Part shown: positions 1 through 10,708 of the stretch, in pieces | Numbering within the stretch: position 1 is the first letter of the stretch | Layout of the letters: each line of letters starts with the position of its first letter | Source: Dryas octopetala | Taxonomy: Eukaryota > Streptophyta > Magnoliopsida > Rosales > Rosaceae | Length of the DNA: 64,000 bases | Direction of reading: 5' to 3' | Assembly (NCBI GenBank): GCA_963921425.1 | Contig: OY992838.1 | Location: 10,354,001-10,418,000 of the forward strand | The notes under the pieces: generated by a model | Seen by the model: the letters and a program-made list of their open reading frames with translations, nothing else | Told to the model about the DNA's origin: nothing | Database searches by the model: none | Made by a program: the position numbers and the translations under genes

Positions 1-85
1 CCGTACATTCATCGGAGTTACGGATTGAGAGTTATGGGCGTTTGAAGTGAAGGGCAGTTTTGTAATTTTGTGACTTAGGGTTTAA
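1..85 (-). repeat. Fragment shared with an LTR-like tail
   Basis: This stretch resembles the reverse complement of about 17840-17910: both hold a 'cggagtta' block, a 'tttgaag' block and 'gggca' followed by 'ttttgtaattt'. At 17.9 kb the same sequence lies upstream of an LTR-like 3' end. It is therefore a dispersed repeat piece in inverted orientation. Exact limits are not visible because the window starts inside it. Confidence 0.45.
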
Positions 86-203
86 TGAGTATAAAAGCTT
101 CATTTTCAGATTTTTTCCCTCATTTTTCTCTCCCAGCCGTCACCCTCACCCTCACCCTCACTCTCTCTTTTTCTCTGTTGTCTCACCTTGTCTTCTCTCC
201 TCT

Positions 204-690
204 GCGCCCGATGCCAGTGCGTCTGGCGAAGGATGCCGGCGAGGCCACCACCCAAAGCCAGCACCACCGTGGGGGAGGTACGCCGCCGAGATCCGGGACC
301 CGGGTATGAAAAGCCGGGTCTGGCTCGGAACCTTCGACACTGCTGAGAAAGCGGCTCGAGCCTATGACACCGCCGCCATAGAGTTCTGTGGCGCCAAGGC
401 CAAGACTAACTTCCCCCACGGTGGAGTCTTCCAGATCCCGAGCCAGAGAGTTCCACGGCAGCAACAATCAGATCCCGAGCCAGAGCAGCACGGTGGAGTC
501 TTCCAGCCGTGAGCCGGCAGATCTGATGGTGGATTCCTCGCCGTTGGATCTCAATCTTGCCCATGGCGTCGTTAGTAGTGGTCCCATTCTTCCCCATGTT
601 CTCTCTGTTCTCCCTCCCCATGGCGTCTGTGTATTTTGATCTGGGTTTTGGTGTGCCTCTGTTGTGTGTGGGTTTTGATGTGCCTATGTG
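204..690 (+). pseudogene. Broken AP2/ERF repressor gene (class II ERF, ERF3/4-like)
   Basis: Reading the frame of position 306 upstream gives [20 protein letters not shown], followed by [16 protein letters not shown] and a GAKAKTNFP end (about 270-419). This is the C-terminal two thirds of an AP2/ERF DNA-binding domain, including the second and third beta strands and the helix. The first strand (normally RGVRKRP) is missing or out of frame. After about 420 the family-like sequence moves to another frame: SQSSTVESS (about 478-504) and the EAR repression motif LDLNLA (about 541-558). Later stretches shift frame again. A 30-odd bp segment is repeated at about 418-449 and 471-508, which probably caused one shift. 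ERFs with a C-terminal EAR motif repress transcription of GCC-box genes. No intact frame joins the domain to the motif, so this is a pseudogene or captured fragment. Confidence 0.75.
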
Positions 691-859
691 TGTGGGTATT
701 TCGAAAATACCGAAATATACCAAAATCCGAAGGATCTGAAAAATGCCGAAATCCGAAAAAATCGATTCGGAAATCGGCATTAAAACTAGATTACCGAAAT
801 TTTTGGTAATCGAATCGGTAGGGCCATTTACCGATTCGATCCGACCGATGGGCAGCCCT
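690..859. mobile_element. hAT-like terminal region (left end outside window)
   Basis: From about 690 the sequence is AT-rich with repeated 'accgaaat', 'aatcggta' and 'gattcggaa' blocks and ends in 'gatgggcagccct' at 859. Its reverse complement starts like a plant hAT end (AGGGCTGCCCATCGG). The sequence after 859 ('acaataatccc') lines up with the tandem copies at about 10709 and 27065, which have 'catgggac' before it instead, so 859 is a real insertion boundary. The other terminus and target duplication lie outside the window. The ERF relic touches this end and may be cargo. Confidence 0.55.
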
Positions 860-2338
860 ACAATAATCCCATGTAAAGTTATGAGTCAACTTATCTTAAT
901 GTTTAGATACTACAATTAAATTATACAATAGTTCAATCATGTTGCAACAATGCTCTAGCTCCAATCCAATCCCTATCCAATCTTAAATAATAATCCAATC
1001 CAGTAGAGCATTTTAAACGGAATAATTTTTTAGTGTGACTGAATTATCACATGATGTTACTAATTTACTAATTTTATAACACATATATATATATACGTTA
1101 AAAATATAAATGGGTCGTCCACGTATTTATGTTATGACACGTGAATAAATAAAATTATACAAAAAAAAAATTTAAAGAGTACTTATATGTTGTCAATGTC
1201 AGGTATAATGGCACACGGATTATTAGGATGGTATAAACCTGAGTTTTAAATCTGAGTTTTAATACAAACCTGAGTTTTAAATCTGTAGCGTTTTAGTCTT
1301 CTTTGATCGCTTTGCTGAGTTGATCATGTTTAAATGCAGGGAAACCAATTATCAAGTTTTATATATATCAATGTCTTTGTCTTAAAAGTCCAAGTTTTCT
1401 AAGTTAACTATCTATAATCTATAGTTTCATGTACATTTTGGCATTTTCAAGCTAATAAAAGTCATTAACGTACCCAATAAGACTTCAATGTAATCAAAGT
1501 TGCGTGCTTGAATTTGAATCCACCCTGCAAGCAATGATCTCTATCTCTTTCTATGCACTCTTCCAAGTAACGGCGACCTATTTTCCAAATATATGCTAGA
1601 CCATTAGTCGTATGTGTGGTTTGAACCTAATTGGATATATCATATAATTATTAAGATTACACAATATTGTATTCGAGGAGTCAAGGATTTGCTGGGAATT
1701 CTTGTTCGAAGAAGAGGCAGATCAAAATATGATGCGGAAAAACCCAAATCGAGATCTTCCAAATGGTGACGAACCAATTCGATCCTCTTTTTCCATTATG
1801 TCAGTAAACACAAAACAAGAAGCATTGTTAGTAGCGGGTGAAGTCTTTTATCCACTTTCACTTTCTTACATGTAAGGAATAAAATTTCGGGTTTCGAGGA
1901 AATTTCGATGGAAATTTTGACAGAAATTTCGAAGATTTTTAAATTTCGAAAAAAATTCGACGGAAACGACGGAAATTATTATCAAAATACGAAAATTTTG
2001 AATGAAACTTTACCATATGTTTATTTAACATATTATCTACTACATTGATAAAAAATATTGAAAAAACCAAATTATATGATAGGTTTCATGTGATATGTGA
2101 TGAATATAATGCGCGCTTGAGGCAAATACTATTAAATAAAATTAGTATAATGAATAAATAAAATTATTATATTCTTTATACTCTATAATTTATACACTAA
2201 ATCATATATACTCTATATACTAAATCTTATATACTCTATAATATATACACTAAATTTTATATATTTTATAATGTGTATTTTATATTCTTTAGGATATGGT
2301 ATAAGATATTAAAGTTTAGGCTCTTTAAGATATTTTTA

Positions 2339-2807
2339 AAGGTCCGTTGATTTTGGGTACCAAATTATAATGTTTTTTCATTTTAACTATTAAAACATTT
2401 ATGTCATTTTACTTTAGGTACTAAATTTCAGTTTAGGTACCAATTTTAAAAAACATGGTTATATCGAGCTGTGATTGTTTAACAGTCATAACTTTTTTAT
2501 TGATTTGTTGTTTTTTCAATATTTGTAAGGCTTAAACTTTACTGTTTAGGCTTTGAGTTATATGACTTCATCCCCCAAGCCTAAATAAAAAATATTAAAC
2601 TCTTAAAAATTTTAAATTTTTATAAATTTGAAACAGTCACAGTTTAATCACAACTGTGATTGTTCGACAGTCACAACTATATAACAAACTGATTTATGAC
2701 CTAATCCAAAATGTCTTACTCTAGGTTAATACCTAAATTAAAAAAAATTAGTGGCTTGCTGCTTTATTGAAAAACTATTGATATTTGGTATTTAATTCTA
2801 ATTTTCT
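2339..2807. mobile_element. Short element with 9-bp target duplication, nested in hAT copy a
   Basis: It is flanked by 'atattttta' on both sides (2330-2338 and 2808-2816). The related hAT copy c has the empty site ('gatatttttaattatt', about 51300). It starts AAGGTCCGTTGA and ends ATTTTCT, without clear terminal inverted repeats. It contains paired 'gtgattgt' and 'cacaact' blocks. A close relative sits at 27881-28335. No coding frame is present. The 9-bp duplication suggests a Mutator-type non-TIR element, but the class is not settled. Confidence 0.7.
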
Positions 2808-2937
2808 ATATTTTTAATTATTTTTATATAAAAATGTAATAGGATTTAAAATTTAAAAACAACTAAACGAAATCCCAAATTTTTTTTTTCTTTCTAATTA
2901 CACAAAGACCCCAAATCTCAAGTCCTCAACCAATTCT

Positions 2938-3125
2938 AAACTTTTTTTTTCCTTTCTCTTTTCTTTTTTTCTTTTCTTTTCTTTTCTTTTTCTTTTCTTT
3001 CTTTCTTTTCTCTTCTTTTCTTTTCCTTTTCTTTCTTTTCTTTTCTTTTTCTTTTCTTTTCCTTTTTCTTTTCTTTTTCTTTTCTTTTCTTTTTCCTTCC
3101 TTTCCTTCTTTTCTTCTTTCTTCCC
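2938..3125. repeat. Long pyrimidine tract (CTTTT/CTTT repeats)
   Basis: Nearly pure C/T on the plus strand, made of irregular ctttt and cttt units. The lysine/arginine/glutamate frames on the minus strand are by-products of the repeat. The hAT copy c has a matching tract at about 51650-51830, so it is an old internal part of this hAT family. Confidence 0.9.
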
Positions 3126-3792
3126 GTGACTTCACCTTTTCCTTCTTTTCTTCTTTCCCACTGCCCAGCCACCATACCCATTCTCCTTCTTCTTTCCCAC
3201 TGCATGCCCAGCCACCAGACCCACGCCAAGACCTTCTCTCTCCTCCCTCTTTCTCCTCCCTCCTTATCTTCCTCTTTTCTCCTTCTTTCCCACTGCCCAG
3301 CCACCAGACCCACGCCGATCTCTTCTCTCTCTTCGATCTACTGTCTTCGGCGACGGCCGGCGACGAGGCCAGCTCGCCTCTTTCTCCCCTCTCTTCCTCT
3401 GGTCTCTGCTTCCTTCCTCAGTGGCTCAGTCCTTCACTCACTGGCTTCAGCTGGGTATTTAGCGAAATTTCGTTAAATTTTGAAATTTCGTTAAATTTCG
3501 AAATTTTTCGAAATTTGGTCGAATGAGTGTTAAAATTTCGGAACCCTTAAAAATCGAAATTTTCGAAATTTAAACCCTTGCTTACATGTGACACTTTGCA
3601 AATAAAGTAAAAGATAATATGTAACATATCAAATAACTATAATATTGTGATTAATATTATGGTATTTGGGCCTAATTATATGGGTCTTAATAAGCCCAAA
3701 TAAGATATAGAATTAGGTTAAGATGTATCCAGTACATGATATGAAACATATGATGGGTAGGTTTCTAGCATATGACATCTATATAAGACAAG

Positions 3793-5199
3793 TGTCACAC
3801 CCCGAACCTCGGTTATGTAATAGAGGCACCTATCTTGAATTCCCTAAGAGACTAATGTCACTCAATCAAGTGTTAATCCCCCAACATACCCAAAATAGGT
3901 TAAGCTTTTTTAAAATAATGGGACTAGGTTGGATCAGAGATAATAAATAGTGGAAAACATGTGAAATAAAAATAAGACTTCTGTATAAAACCAACCCTCA
4001 AGGTTACGGTAGTTCATTGCAGCCTTGAAGAATTAAATAAATTCGATAATCAAAGTATGCAAATGTATAATTAAAGTAAATACTCAAAACTATCTCCAAT
4101 CAATAGAGGAAAAATCTACAAAATATACTCGACACGAGATATCAAGCAAATAAGAACACCAATTGAATCCAGGAAGTTGACAAATCTCAAGATGCTGCTC
4201 TGCTCGACCATTGTCTAAGTTCATCTCTTTACCATGCTCGTACCTATAAAAAACATTCAATAAACAAGGAACACAAAAACAATGTAGGGGTAAGCATCTC
4301 ATACGATCATAGCTTCCCTCAGGGGACATACCCTGCTAGGTTTGAAAACCATAAAACCATTCCTACTGAAAAACATAGTGAAAATCCTTTTCCATCGGAT
4401 TCTTAAATCATCCAAAACAAGTTCTTCAAACATTTCCTTTGAAATACTTTCAAAACATTTTTATGACTCGGTTGTACAACAATTATGATTATAAACGTGC
4501 AAATTCATAATAATCATTCATAGTGAGAATACAACAACCACAAAGGTAGGGATTTGAGAACCGTACCATCTGCCAATTGATTGGTTATGAGCCCTGGATT
4601 CGCACAAGCACACGTCACACGTATTGGCTTGGCTAGGCACCCCATAACTTTGACTGATCACTTCTAGAAGGTTTAGGGACTTGCACCCAAGGTCATGTGT
4701 GAACAACGCTACCTATACTCACAGATCATATCATGTTATAACAATTTAAAAATATATACACACACAAATTCCATAGTCAGGAATGTAGGATAAATTCTCT
4801 TACCTGAAATTCAATGCTCTTCACATATTCTCTTACATAGCCTATGCATCCTCATCCATCTCGAATCTAACGCCTTCTTGTCATGTCACAAAGAAATCAT
4901 TCGGTAACTGGTGTTCCTAGTGTCTGACAATACAACAACTTAGTCAAAAGTTAAGTTCAACACAATCTCGTTATAACTCATCTTTTTAGATCACACGTCC
5001 CTAAAGACTCTAGTCCTAAGTGGACTAAACTCTACTCTTTAGGGTTTCTAAGTTTCAAGTTAATTTTAAAGTCAAACCACTTGACTAATTGCATTGGTTT
5101 AAAACGCTTTCACAAATTAATTTATGTTAGAATAATCAAACCTAAGTATTATCCAAGTATTTAATTAATTAGTATTTCTCCAAAATATTCCATTAATTA
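3793..5199 (+). mobile_element. Truncated solo LTR (copy A)
   Basis: Begins TGTCACACCCCGAACCTC after 'acaag' and is collinear with the complete LTR at 28781-31476. It stops at about 5199, where the sequence changes to 'tagccctatg'. No internal retroelement genes follow. Confidence 0.75.
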
Positions 5200-6077
5200 T
5201 AGCCCTATGCTTGAGGATGCACGTGGGTAGGATGTTGTGTAACTTAATACAAGTTATGAGAGTGTATGAAGTTAATTCCATATCGGAAAGGTCACAAAAC
5301 TATCTACCATATATAGGGTGTGTCCCACTCCTACATAGGTCTTCTGGACTATTTAGGACTTTATATTAAAAAAATCAAAATTAATATTGGGCCCACACTA
5401 GTTTTGGATTGGGTTCGGCAGATTACCAAGCTTTTTTTATCGGAAATTTTCAAAGGATCCCACTATTACTTTCCAAACCGCACATGCTCACTATTGTTTG
5501 CTTCCTAAAGCTTTTGATGTGGGTTTAAAAAGTAAATAATGGAGTCCCTTTAGAATTTCCCTTTTTTTATTATGCCAAATGTAGAACTCATTATGGACTT
5601 TAGACCCTAACATACTGTAATCTGTACCACAAGCCCATGAGATTATTAAATGGGTTCTTTGAGCCTAATCCTGGAAATTATTTTGGGCTTTTTGAAACAA
5701 CCCCGTGGGCCTCTTCTTGGACATTTGGGCTTTTCTTATAGGCTTATGAGAATTATCACCCATCAAATATGTATATATTTAGAGATAGAGAGGGAGAGAG
5801 ACCCAGTCCTGCCAAAAATAAACAATACTATATCAATTATTGTCAATAAATCTTCTTGTGACTGATTCTGGTGGTACCTTCCAACCCGCCCCATTTGCTT
5901 GTCTTTCTGCTTTGTCCTTTCCTTTGTGTGATTTTATTTGTGACTTTGGTTGGTTGGTCTTTATTCTAGGTGGACATTTTCTCCTGTTGGTTATTTGGCC
6001 TTGGGCCTTTGCCCTACTATTGTTACTTATGTACCATTGTGGCATTGTTACTTCCAGTTTTTTATATTTTTGTTATA

Positions 6078-6460
6078 GGAATGCTATCCACCTCACCCAT
6101 CCACCTTTTTCACCGATCTTCTTTTTTATCATTCTCATTCCACAATGTATTTTTATGATCAGAACCGTTCATCTTTTAGATAATTATTTGAAAATCATTT
6201 ATGCAAAAAATCAACTAAATCGAAAATCGTTTGATTCTATAATAGTAACAAATAAACTAATGGTGAATCAAATTGTTACCAAAACTGTCTGTTTATTTGA
6301 TCACAGTTACATAACCAAATGATTTTTGATTTGGTTAATTTTTTGCAGAGATGATATTCATAGTTAGATATAAAAAATGAACAGTTCCGATCCTGAATTT
6401 ACATTGCGAAATGAGAATAATAAAGGAGAAAGTTGGTGGAGAAAGTGAATTGAAGAAGGC
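6078..6460. mobile_element. Palindromic MITE (family sharing a 'gaaccgttcat' core)
   Basis: The left arm ('tcattctcattccacaatgta', then 'gaaccgttcat' and 'gcaaaaaatcaact') is the imperfect inverse of the right arm ('ggttaattttttgcagagatgat', then 'gaacagttccgatc' and 'aatgagaataa'). The two arms could fold into one long hairpin. Related cores occur at 11440-11848, about 48330-48620, 55040-55330 and 57540-57710. Boundaries are approximate and no target duplication was identified. Confidence 0.6.
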
Positions 6461-7980
6461 GATTCCCCTTTTTCTTATTTCATTCTGTAAATGCTTTTTT
6501 TCCTTTTTGAAAGGTTCCAATATGTAGATGTTCTATACTTCTATATAAAATACTTTGTTCCATAAATATGCCAGGCTTGTCTGTAGCCATTTGGCATGAC
6601 ATGCAATTGTGTGAAATTAAGGACATGGTGAGCAAATTTTTTGATTTTGGCTATATTATCACCCCTGTAAATCTTAAGTAAATGAATAAAGATGAAATTA
6701 TAACAAATTTCTTATATTATAGAGTAGATATAGAGAATATACGGTACGATTCAAATATATAGGATAACCCTTTTCATAGCACAGCATGGTATTTATGTAG
6801 ACACTAATTTTGGATGATATGACATGACATGCTAGTCTATAAATTAACAACCTTCATTCACATTTGGATGATAATTAATTTTGACGAGTTTTCTTGTATT
6901 TATCATCAAAAGACTTCCAGGCATGTTCTATTTAATAAAGTTTAATTAGTCAAACGTGCGTATCAGATGATGCATTGATGCTTTTCTGTTAAATATATAA
7001 TGCAAGAATTTATGGATTTTTAATTGTAAAAATTAAGGATTTGGCTAAACCCAAGTATGAAACTAGGATTAAATCTTGAAGAGAGTGAATAAAATGTGAG
7101 AATAAAGAATACGCCGCCCACGGGACAAGATATAATAAGCCCATGGTTTCCAAAGTAATAATCTGAGCGCAGCATATTTAAATTTATATTTTGATTTGAT
7201 ATATGATTGAATGCAATATTTCCATTAAAAACAAAAAGAGAAGAAGCCATCGCATATGACTTTAATAGTAGGAATAATCATAAAATTTGATGAACAAGTG
7301 AGCTTTCTTCATCACAAATTTTTATCAGAAGTGTGAATCTAAAAAATTTCCACGTGTGTGGCCAACTAAATGAACAGATTATTGTACAAGTATATATACC
7401 AGTCTCTTACATCTGCCTAATATATCATTATCACCTATATTTCCAATATAGGATGCGCATACATATTGAATAAGGTTATTCAAATTGAATTAGGATATTT
7501 TTCTTATCTTAATCATTCTAATTATTAATCTAAATCGTTCGTTGGAAATTTAATCTTTAGAGTTAGTCTAAATAGTGAGGGTGTGTGGCGTAATGAATTA
7601 GGATTATTATAAATTTAGGATTCAATTCCCTTCAATATAATAAATTTTTTTTTACGGTTCCTCCATTTTATTTCTGGTTTTGTAATAAAACTCAAAAATA
7701 CATTATAACTTTCAAGTTTCTAATAAACCGTTTGAATCAAACTAAGTAGTAGATACTCAAGACAAAGAGATGATCTAGATCCTAATCAAATAACTTTTAT
7801 ATTGGTCTATTTGGCGAAGCCTAATTCACATTGCAAGAGTATTGTATACCAAGAAACTTCCTCAGCTTGACCATAAGTATATTTAGCATGTTAATTCCGT
7901 CCTATTTAGCCACCATTAATTTTTCAGGTCTAGTTTGGCGGAAATGGGGTTGAAAAGGAGAGGATTAATTTTCTTCCTAT

Positions 7981-7992
7981 ACACACATACAC

Positions 7993-8032
<40 letters not shown>
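7981..8032. repeat. AC/TA microsatellite
   Basis: Short (ac)n followed by about 18 TA repeats. Confidence 0.95.
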
Positions 8033-8034
<2 letters not shown>

Positions 8035-9161
8035 TTATTGGTGGTTGGATGAAATTCAAGTCCGAGTCAACTTCTAGTGGAGCCCCTCTGTGCCACAACT
8101 TGCCAGTGTGGCTTGTATATCCTTTCACGTTTCCCATTCTATGATTAAGAAATGGTTGCAAATTAAAGACTAAAGAGCATTTCGTTTTGAATGCTTTTAT
8201 ATATACAATCCATTCTGACCTCAATCCCCTTATAAAATTTCTAGAGCATGCATCATGCATGTAACCTTATCCTTGCATAAAATTACCAAAAAAACTAACA
8301 TAAAATTATTGCCATGACAGCTTGGACATATATATATAGCGTCTCACCAAGAATAGCTAGCTTAATATATTAGAACTAGACATGAGTCATATATACATGG
8401 CTTAGAAAAAGGCCACGGCAGTGCAAGACCTTGGCCATTTTAGTCATCATACGTACTCATCGATTGACACTCACATTTCATATATATTCAAGCAAGAATT
8501 CGTTGTAATGGTTTTTTTTTTTTTTTTTTTAAACTGATATATGGGAGAGGTTGGCCGGATTGGTTAAAGACAAGAAGAAATGAAAGGTTCGAAGGTAATG
8601 GTCCAAACTAGCTAGGATTAAGTCTGCCGGCGTAGAATTGAAATTAGAAAGACCAATCCCCAAAACAAGTGGGAGCATCAAGGTTTCTAGAACATCATAT
8701 ATACCTTGTAACTATATATAAAATTGGTCATACAAATTATACATACATAGGCAGCTACCTCGATATAATCGCATTGACTGTACCACATATGAACGACAAC
8801 AAACAAGTAAACCCAAACAACACAAAGCATCCAATTCCAACTGGCTACATGACAATCATTGGTCATTATCATCATCCTCATGTTCGATGCCTGTTATACA
8901 TAAATCCAAGATTCTCATACCAATTTTAATCTTCTAGTTTGTGGGCCTCACATCTCTCCATAGTCAACCCCCACAGCTACAACCCCACGACCCATTCAAA
9001 GCCCTTCCTTCTCTTCTCTTCTCTTCTCTTCTCTTCTCTTCTATCTTACCCACTCTCTCCAATCCCTTTTCTGCTTCTTCCTCATCTTTTCAATTCTGCT
9101 TCGCTTTTTTTTGCTTTTCAGCAACAACCAACCAAACCCACAAACACTCCCCTCAAAACTC

Positions 9162-9176
9162 ATGAACCCATCATGA
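9162..9176 (+). promoter_or_regulatory. Four-codon upstream ORF overlapping the ATL A start
   Basis: ATG-AAC-CCA-TCA-TGA. The stop codon shares bases with the main start at 9173 (arrangement ATGA). A ribosome starting here would stop on top of the main AUG and could re-initiate. The same arrangement is kept in ATL B. The 5' end of the mRNA is not known, so its inclusion in the transcript is inferred. Confidence 0.6.
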
Positions 9177-10372
9177 CTCCATCTCACAACTTCTTTTCAA
9201 CCAATCATGTCCTCCTCTGGACGCTCAGCTTCCTCCTCCTCTCGCACTCAATCACCGCCCAGCCCCCATCAGGGGATCACCTATTGCACGGTGTCAAACC
9301 CATGATGGCGGTGATCATGGTGGTCTTAGTAGTCGTCTTCTTCATACTGGGGTTTCTGTCCGTCTACACTCGCCAGTGCGCCCAGACGCGCCGCCAAGGG
9401 CGCGGGGACCCCGCGCTCTTGAATGGTACTTGCGGGCTCGACACGGCTGTCATCGAGACGTTCCCGACCTTCTTCTACTCCACCGTCAAGGGGCTCAAGC
9501 TCGGGCAGGACTTGCTCGAGTGCGCCATCTGCCTCAACGTGTTCCAGGACGACGAAACGCTGCGTTTGATCCCCAAGTGCGACCACGTCTTCCACCCCGA
9601 CTGCATCGACACGTGGCTCATCTCTCACTCCACGTGCCCGGTTTGTCGGGCCTACCTGGTATCCAAACCTGGAGAGCTCCCCTACACTATGACTGAGCAG
9701 CTCGAAATGCATGACGACTCGATTGATGAACCGGGTCAACCTATACGGGTATCCGGATCCGAACCGCCCCAATTGCCGCCACGCCAAGTGTCAAGGGACT
9801 CAATCCGGATCGTGGATAATCAGATCAAAGAAGAAGCATCTCCCGGGGTTAATTTGGGCCCGACGGTCCCACCTAGGTCGAGATCGACCGGGTTCAGACC
9901 GCTGAGGTCAAGGTCAACGGGAATGCGTTTCACGAGAGTATTGTTTCCACGGTCACACTCGACGGGTCACTCGTTGGTTCAACCCGGCGAGAATATTGAG
10001 AAGTTCACGCTACGGTTACCGGAGGAGGTACGGACTCAGCTGATGAACGCGGCGTTGACACGTGCCAGGAGTACCAGCGTGGCGTTTCCGAGATCTGGGA
10101 GTACGAGAAGGGGTTATAGGAACAACAGCGGGCGTGGGAAGATCAACGGTTATGAGCGGTTTGATGCAAATTCGCGGTCGAACCAATGGACTTTTTCTAT
10201 GATGCCGCCTTTCATATCAAGGACATGTTCTGTTCGACAACATGTGCCTGATAATGACGAGGCAACTCCTTCGGTGGCTGCTCCGTCGGGATTGAATAGA
10301 TCACCGTCTGATCATATTGGCGCCAATGATCAACATTCGTCTGATGCTTTACGGCGGGAAGGCCAGGTTTAA
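9173..10372 (+). CDS. ATL-type RING-H2 E3 ubiquitin ligase, copy A (ATL6/ATL31-like)
   Basis: Intronless, 399 residues. The frame is open further upstream, but 9173 is the first in-frame ATG and gives a clear signal peptide (residues 1-29). A single membrane segment follows (about 43-65), then the ATL 'GLD' box (88-90, with IETFPTF) and a RING-H2 finger with C117, C120, C136, H138, H141, C144, C155 and C158. The C-terminal part has repeated RSRSTG/RSHSTG blocks and a [12 protein letters not shown] block, as in Arabidopsis ATL6/ATL31. Those proteins are membrane E3 ligases that ubiquitinate 14-3-3 proteins in carbon/nitrogen and defence responses; the RSxST blocks look like kinase and 14-3-3 sites (inference). 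Odd point: residue 123 is Val (CLNVF), where copy B and most ATLs have Glu. The luminal linker after residue 33 also differs from copy B. Frame and RING are intact, so it is probably functional. Confidence 0.93.
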   Translation: MTPSHNFFSTNHVLLWTLSFLLLSHSITAQPPSGDHLLHGVKPMMAVIMVVLVVVFFILGFLSVYTRQCAQTRRQGRGDPALLNGTCGLDTAVIETFPTFFYSTVKGLKLGQDLLECAICLNVFQDDETLRLIPKCDHVFHPDCIDTWLISHSTCPVCRAYLVSKPGELPYTMTEQLEMHDDSIDEPGQPIRVSGSEPPQLPPRQVSRDSIRIVDNQIKEEASPGVNLGPTVPPRSRSTGFRPLRSRSTGMRFTRVLFPRSHSTGHSLVQPGENIEKFTLRLPEEVRTQLMNAALTRARSTSVAFPRSGSTRRGYRNNSGRGKINGYERFDANSRSNQWTFSMMPPFISRTCSVRQHVPDNDEATPSVAAPSGLNRSPSDHIGANDQHSSDALRREGQV

Positions 10373-10708
10373 AATATTGTTACAATTTAAACAAGTTTGA
10401 GATATCTTGTGTACATATCTTTTCAATTTATTTTATTTTATTTTTGTGTTTTAATTGTTTTTTTAGAGCAAATTGGTATGCTTGATAATTAATGACAAAT
10501 TTGAATCTAATTTAATTTTCGACTGACTAATTATTAGTATGCAAAATAGTGCCTACTGTCGGATCACTGTACAGTTTGGTTTAGGATGTGAATGGGATTG
10601 GACCATTAATTAATTACAGTGTTTGTCCAATACCCATATTTGGTGACCTACAAATTAAACCGACGAGACCGAATATAATTAAATTTCATAATAGTCTAAA
10701 ATAACATG
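10373..10708. other. ATL A 3' flank
   Basis: AT-rich 3' untranslated and flanking DNA, matched by the start of the flank after ATL B and by 26230-27064 after the ATL C remnant. It lacks a block of roughly 480 bp that those two copies carry after 'agagcaaat'. No gene is seen. Confidence 0.6.

Larger units (their letters stand above)
1873..3580. mobile_element. Non-autonomous hAT element, copy a
   Basis: Perfect 8-bp target duplications 'cttacatg' flank it (1865-1872 and 3581-3588). The empty site is seen in unit 1 at about 12130 ('ttacatgtgacac'). Ends are TAAGGAATAAAATTTCG and the inverted partner ending 'taaacccttg'. It shares ends and inner sequence with 17300-18731 (inverted) and 50896-51986 (direct). 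No transposase frame is present. Inside are a second transposon (2339-2807), a pyrimidine tract and a GC-rich stretch around 3300-3400. An 8-bp duplication is the hAT hallmark. Confidence 0.85.
860..5199. repeat. Tandem unit 0: ATL 3' flank plus truncated LTR
   Basis: This segment aligns, with insertions, to 10709-13750, 16360-19353 and 27065-30200. It starts in the 3' flank of the ATL genes and continues into an LTR at 3793 that stops at about 5199, where copy B carries on with more LTR. It is interrupted by a hAT element at 1873-3580. No ATL coding sequence of its own is visible; that part would lie upstream and has been replaced by the hAT-like end at 859. Confidence 0.8.
5200..8828. other. 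Intergenic stretch unique to the ATL A upstream region
   Basis: No convincing gene. It is AT-rich and holds one palindromic MITE (about 6078-6460) and a (TA)n microsatellite. Apparent frames near 5840-6322 lack codon bias or recognisable domains and overlap the MITE. Any distal promoter elements of ATL A would lie at its right end. Confidence 0.6.

Noticed and set aside
2926-3313. Minus-strand frames rich in Lys/Arg/Glu
   Set aside because: They come from the pyrimidine tract inside hAT copy a; low complexity with no domain.
3723-3950. 75-codon frame recurring at 12275 and 28711
   Set aside because: Spans the junction of unique flank and LTR start; conserved only because the units are duplicates, and unit 2 breaks it.
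5840-6322. Plus-strand 160-codon frame
   Set aside because: Hydrophobic by AT-rich composition, overlaps a palindromic MITE and has no relative visible.
8939-9172. N-terminal extension of the ATL A frame
   Set aside because: The frame is open but has no ATG before 9173; its first codon is TTG, and the ATG at 9173 opens a proper signal peptide.
9326-9787. Minus-strand 153-codon frame opposite ATL A (and its twin opposite ATL B)
   Set aside because: A shadow of the GC-biased third codon positions of the ATL gene; no family features.
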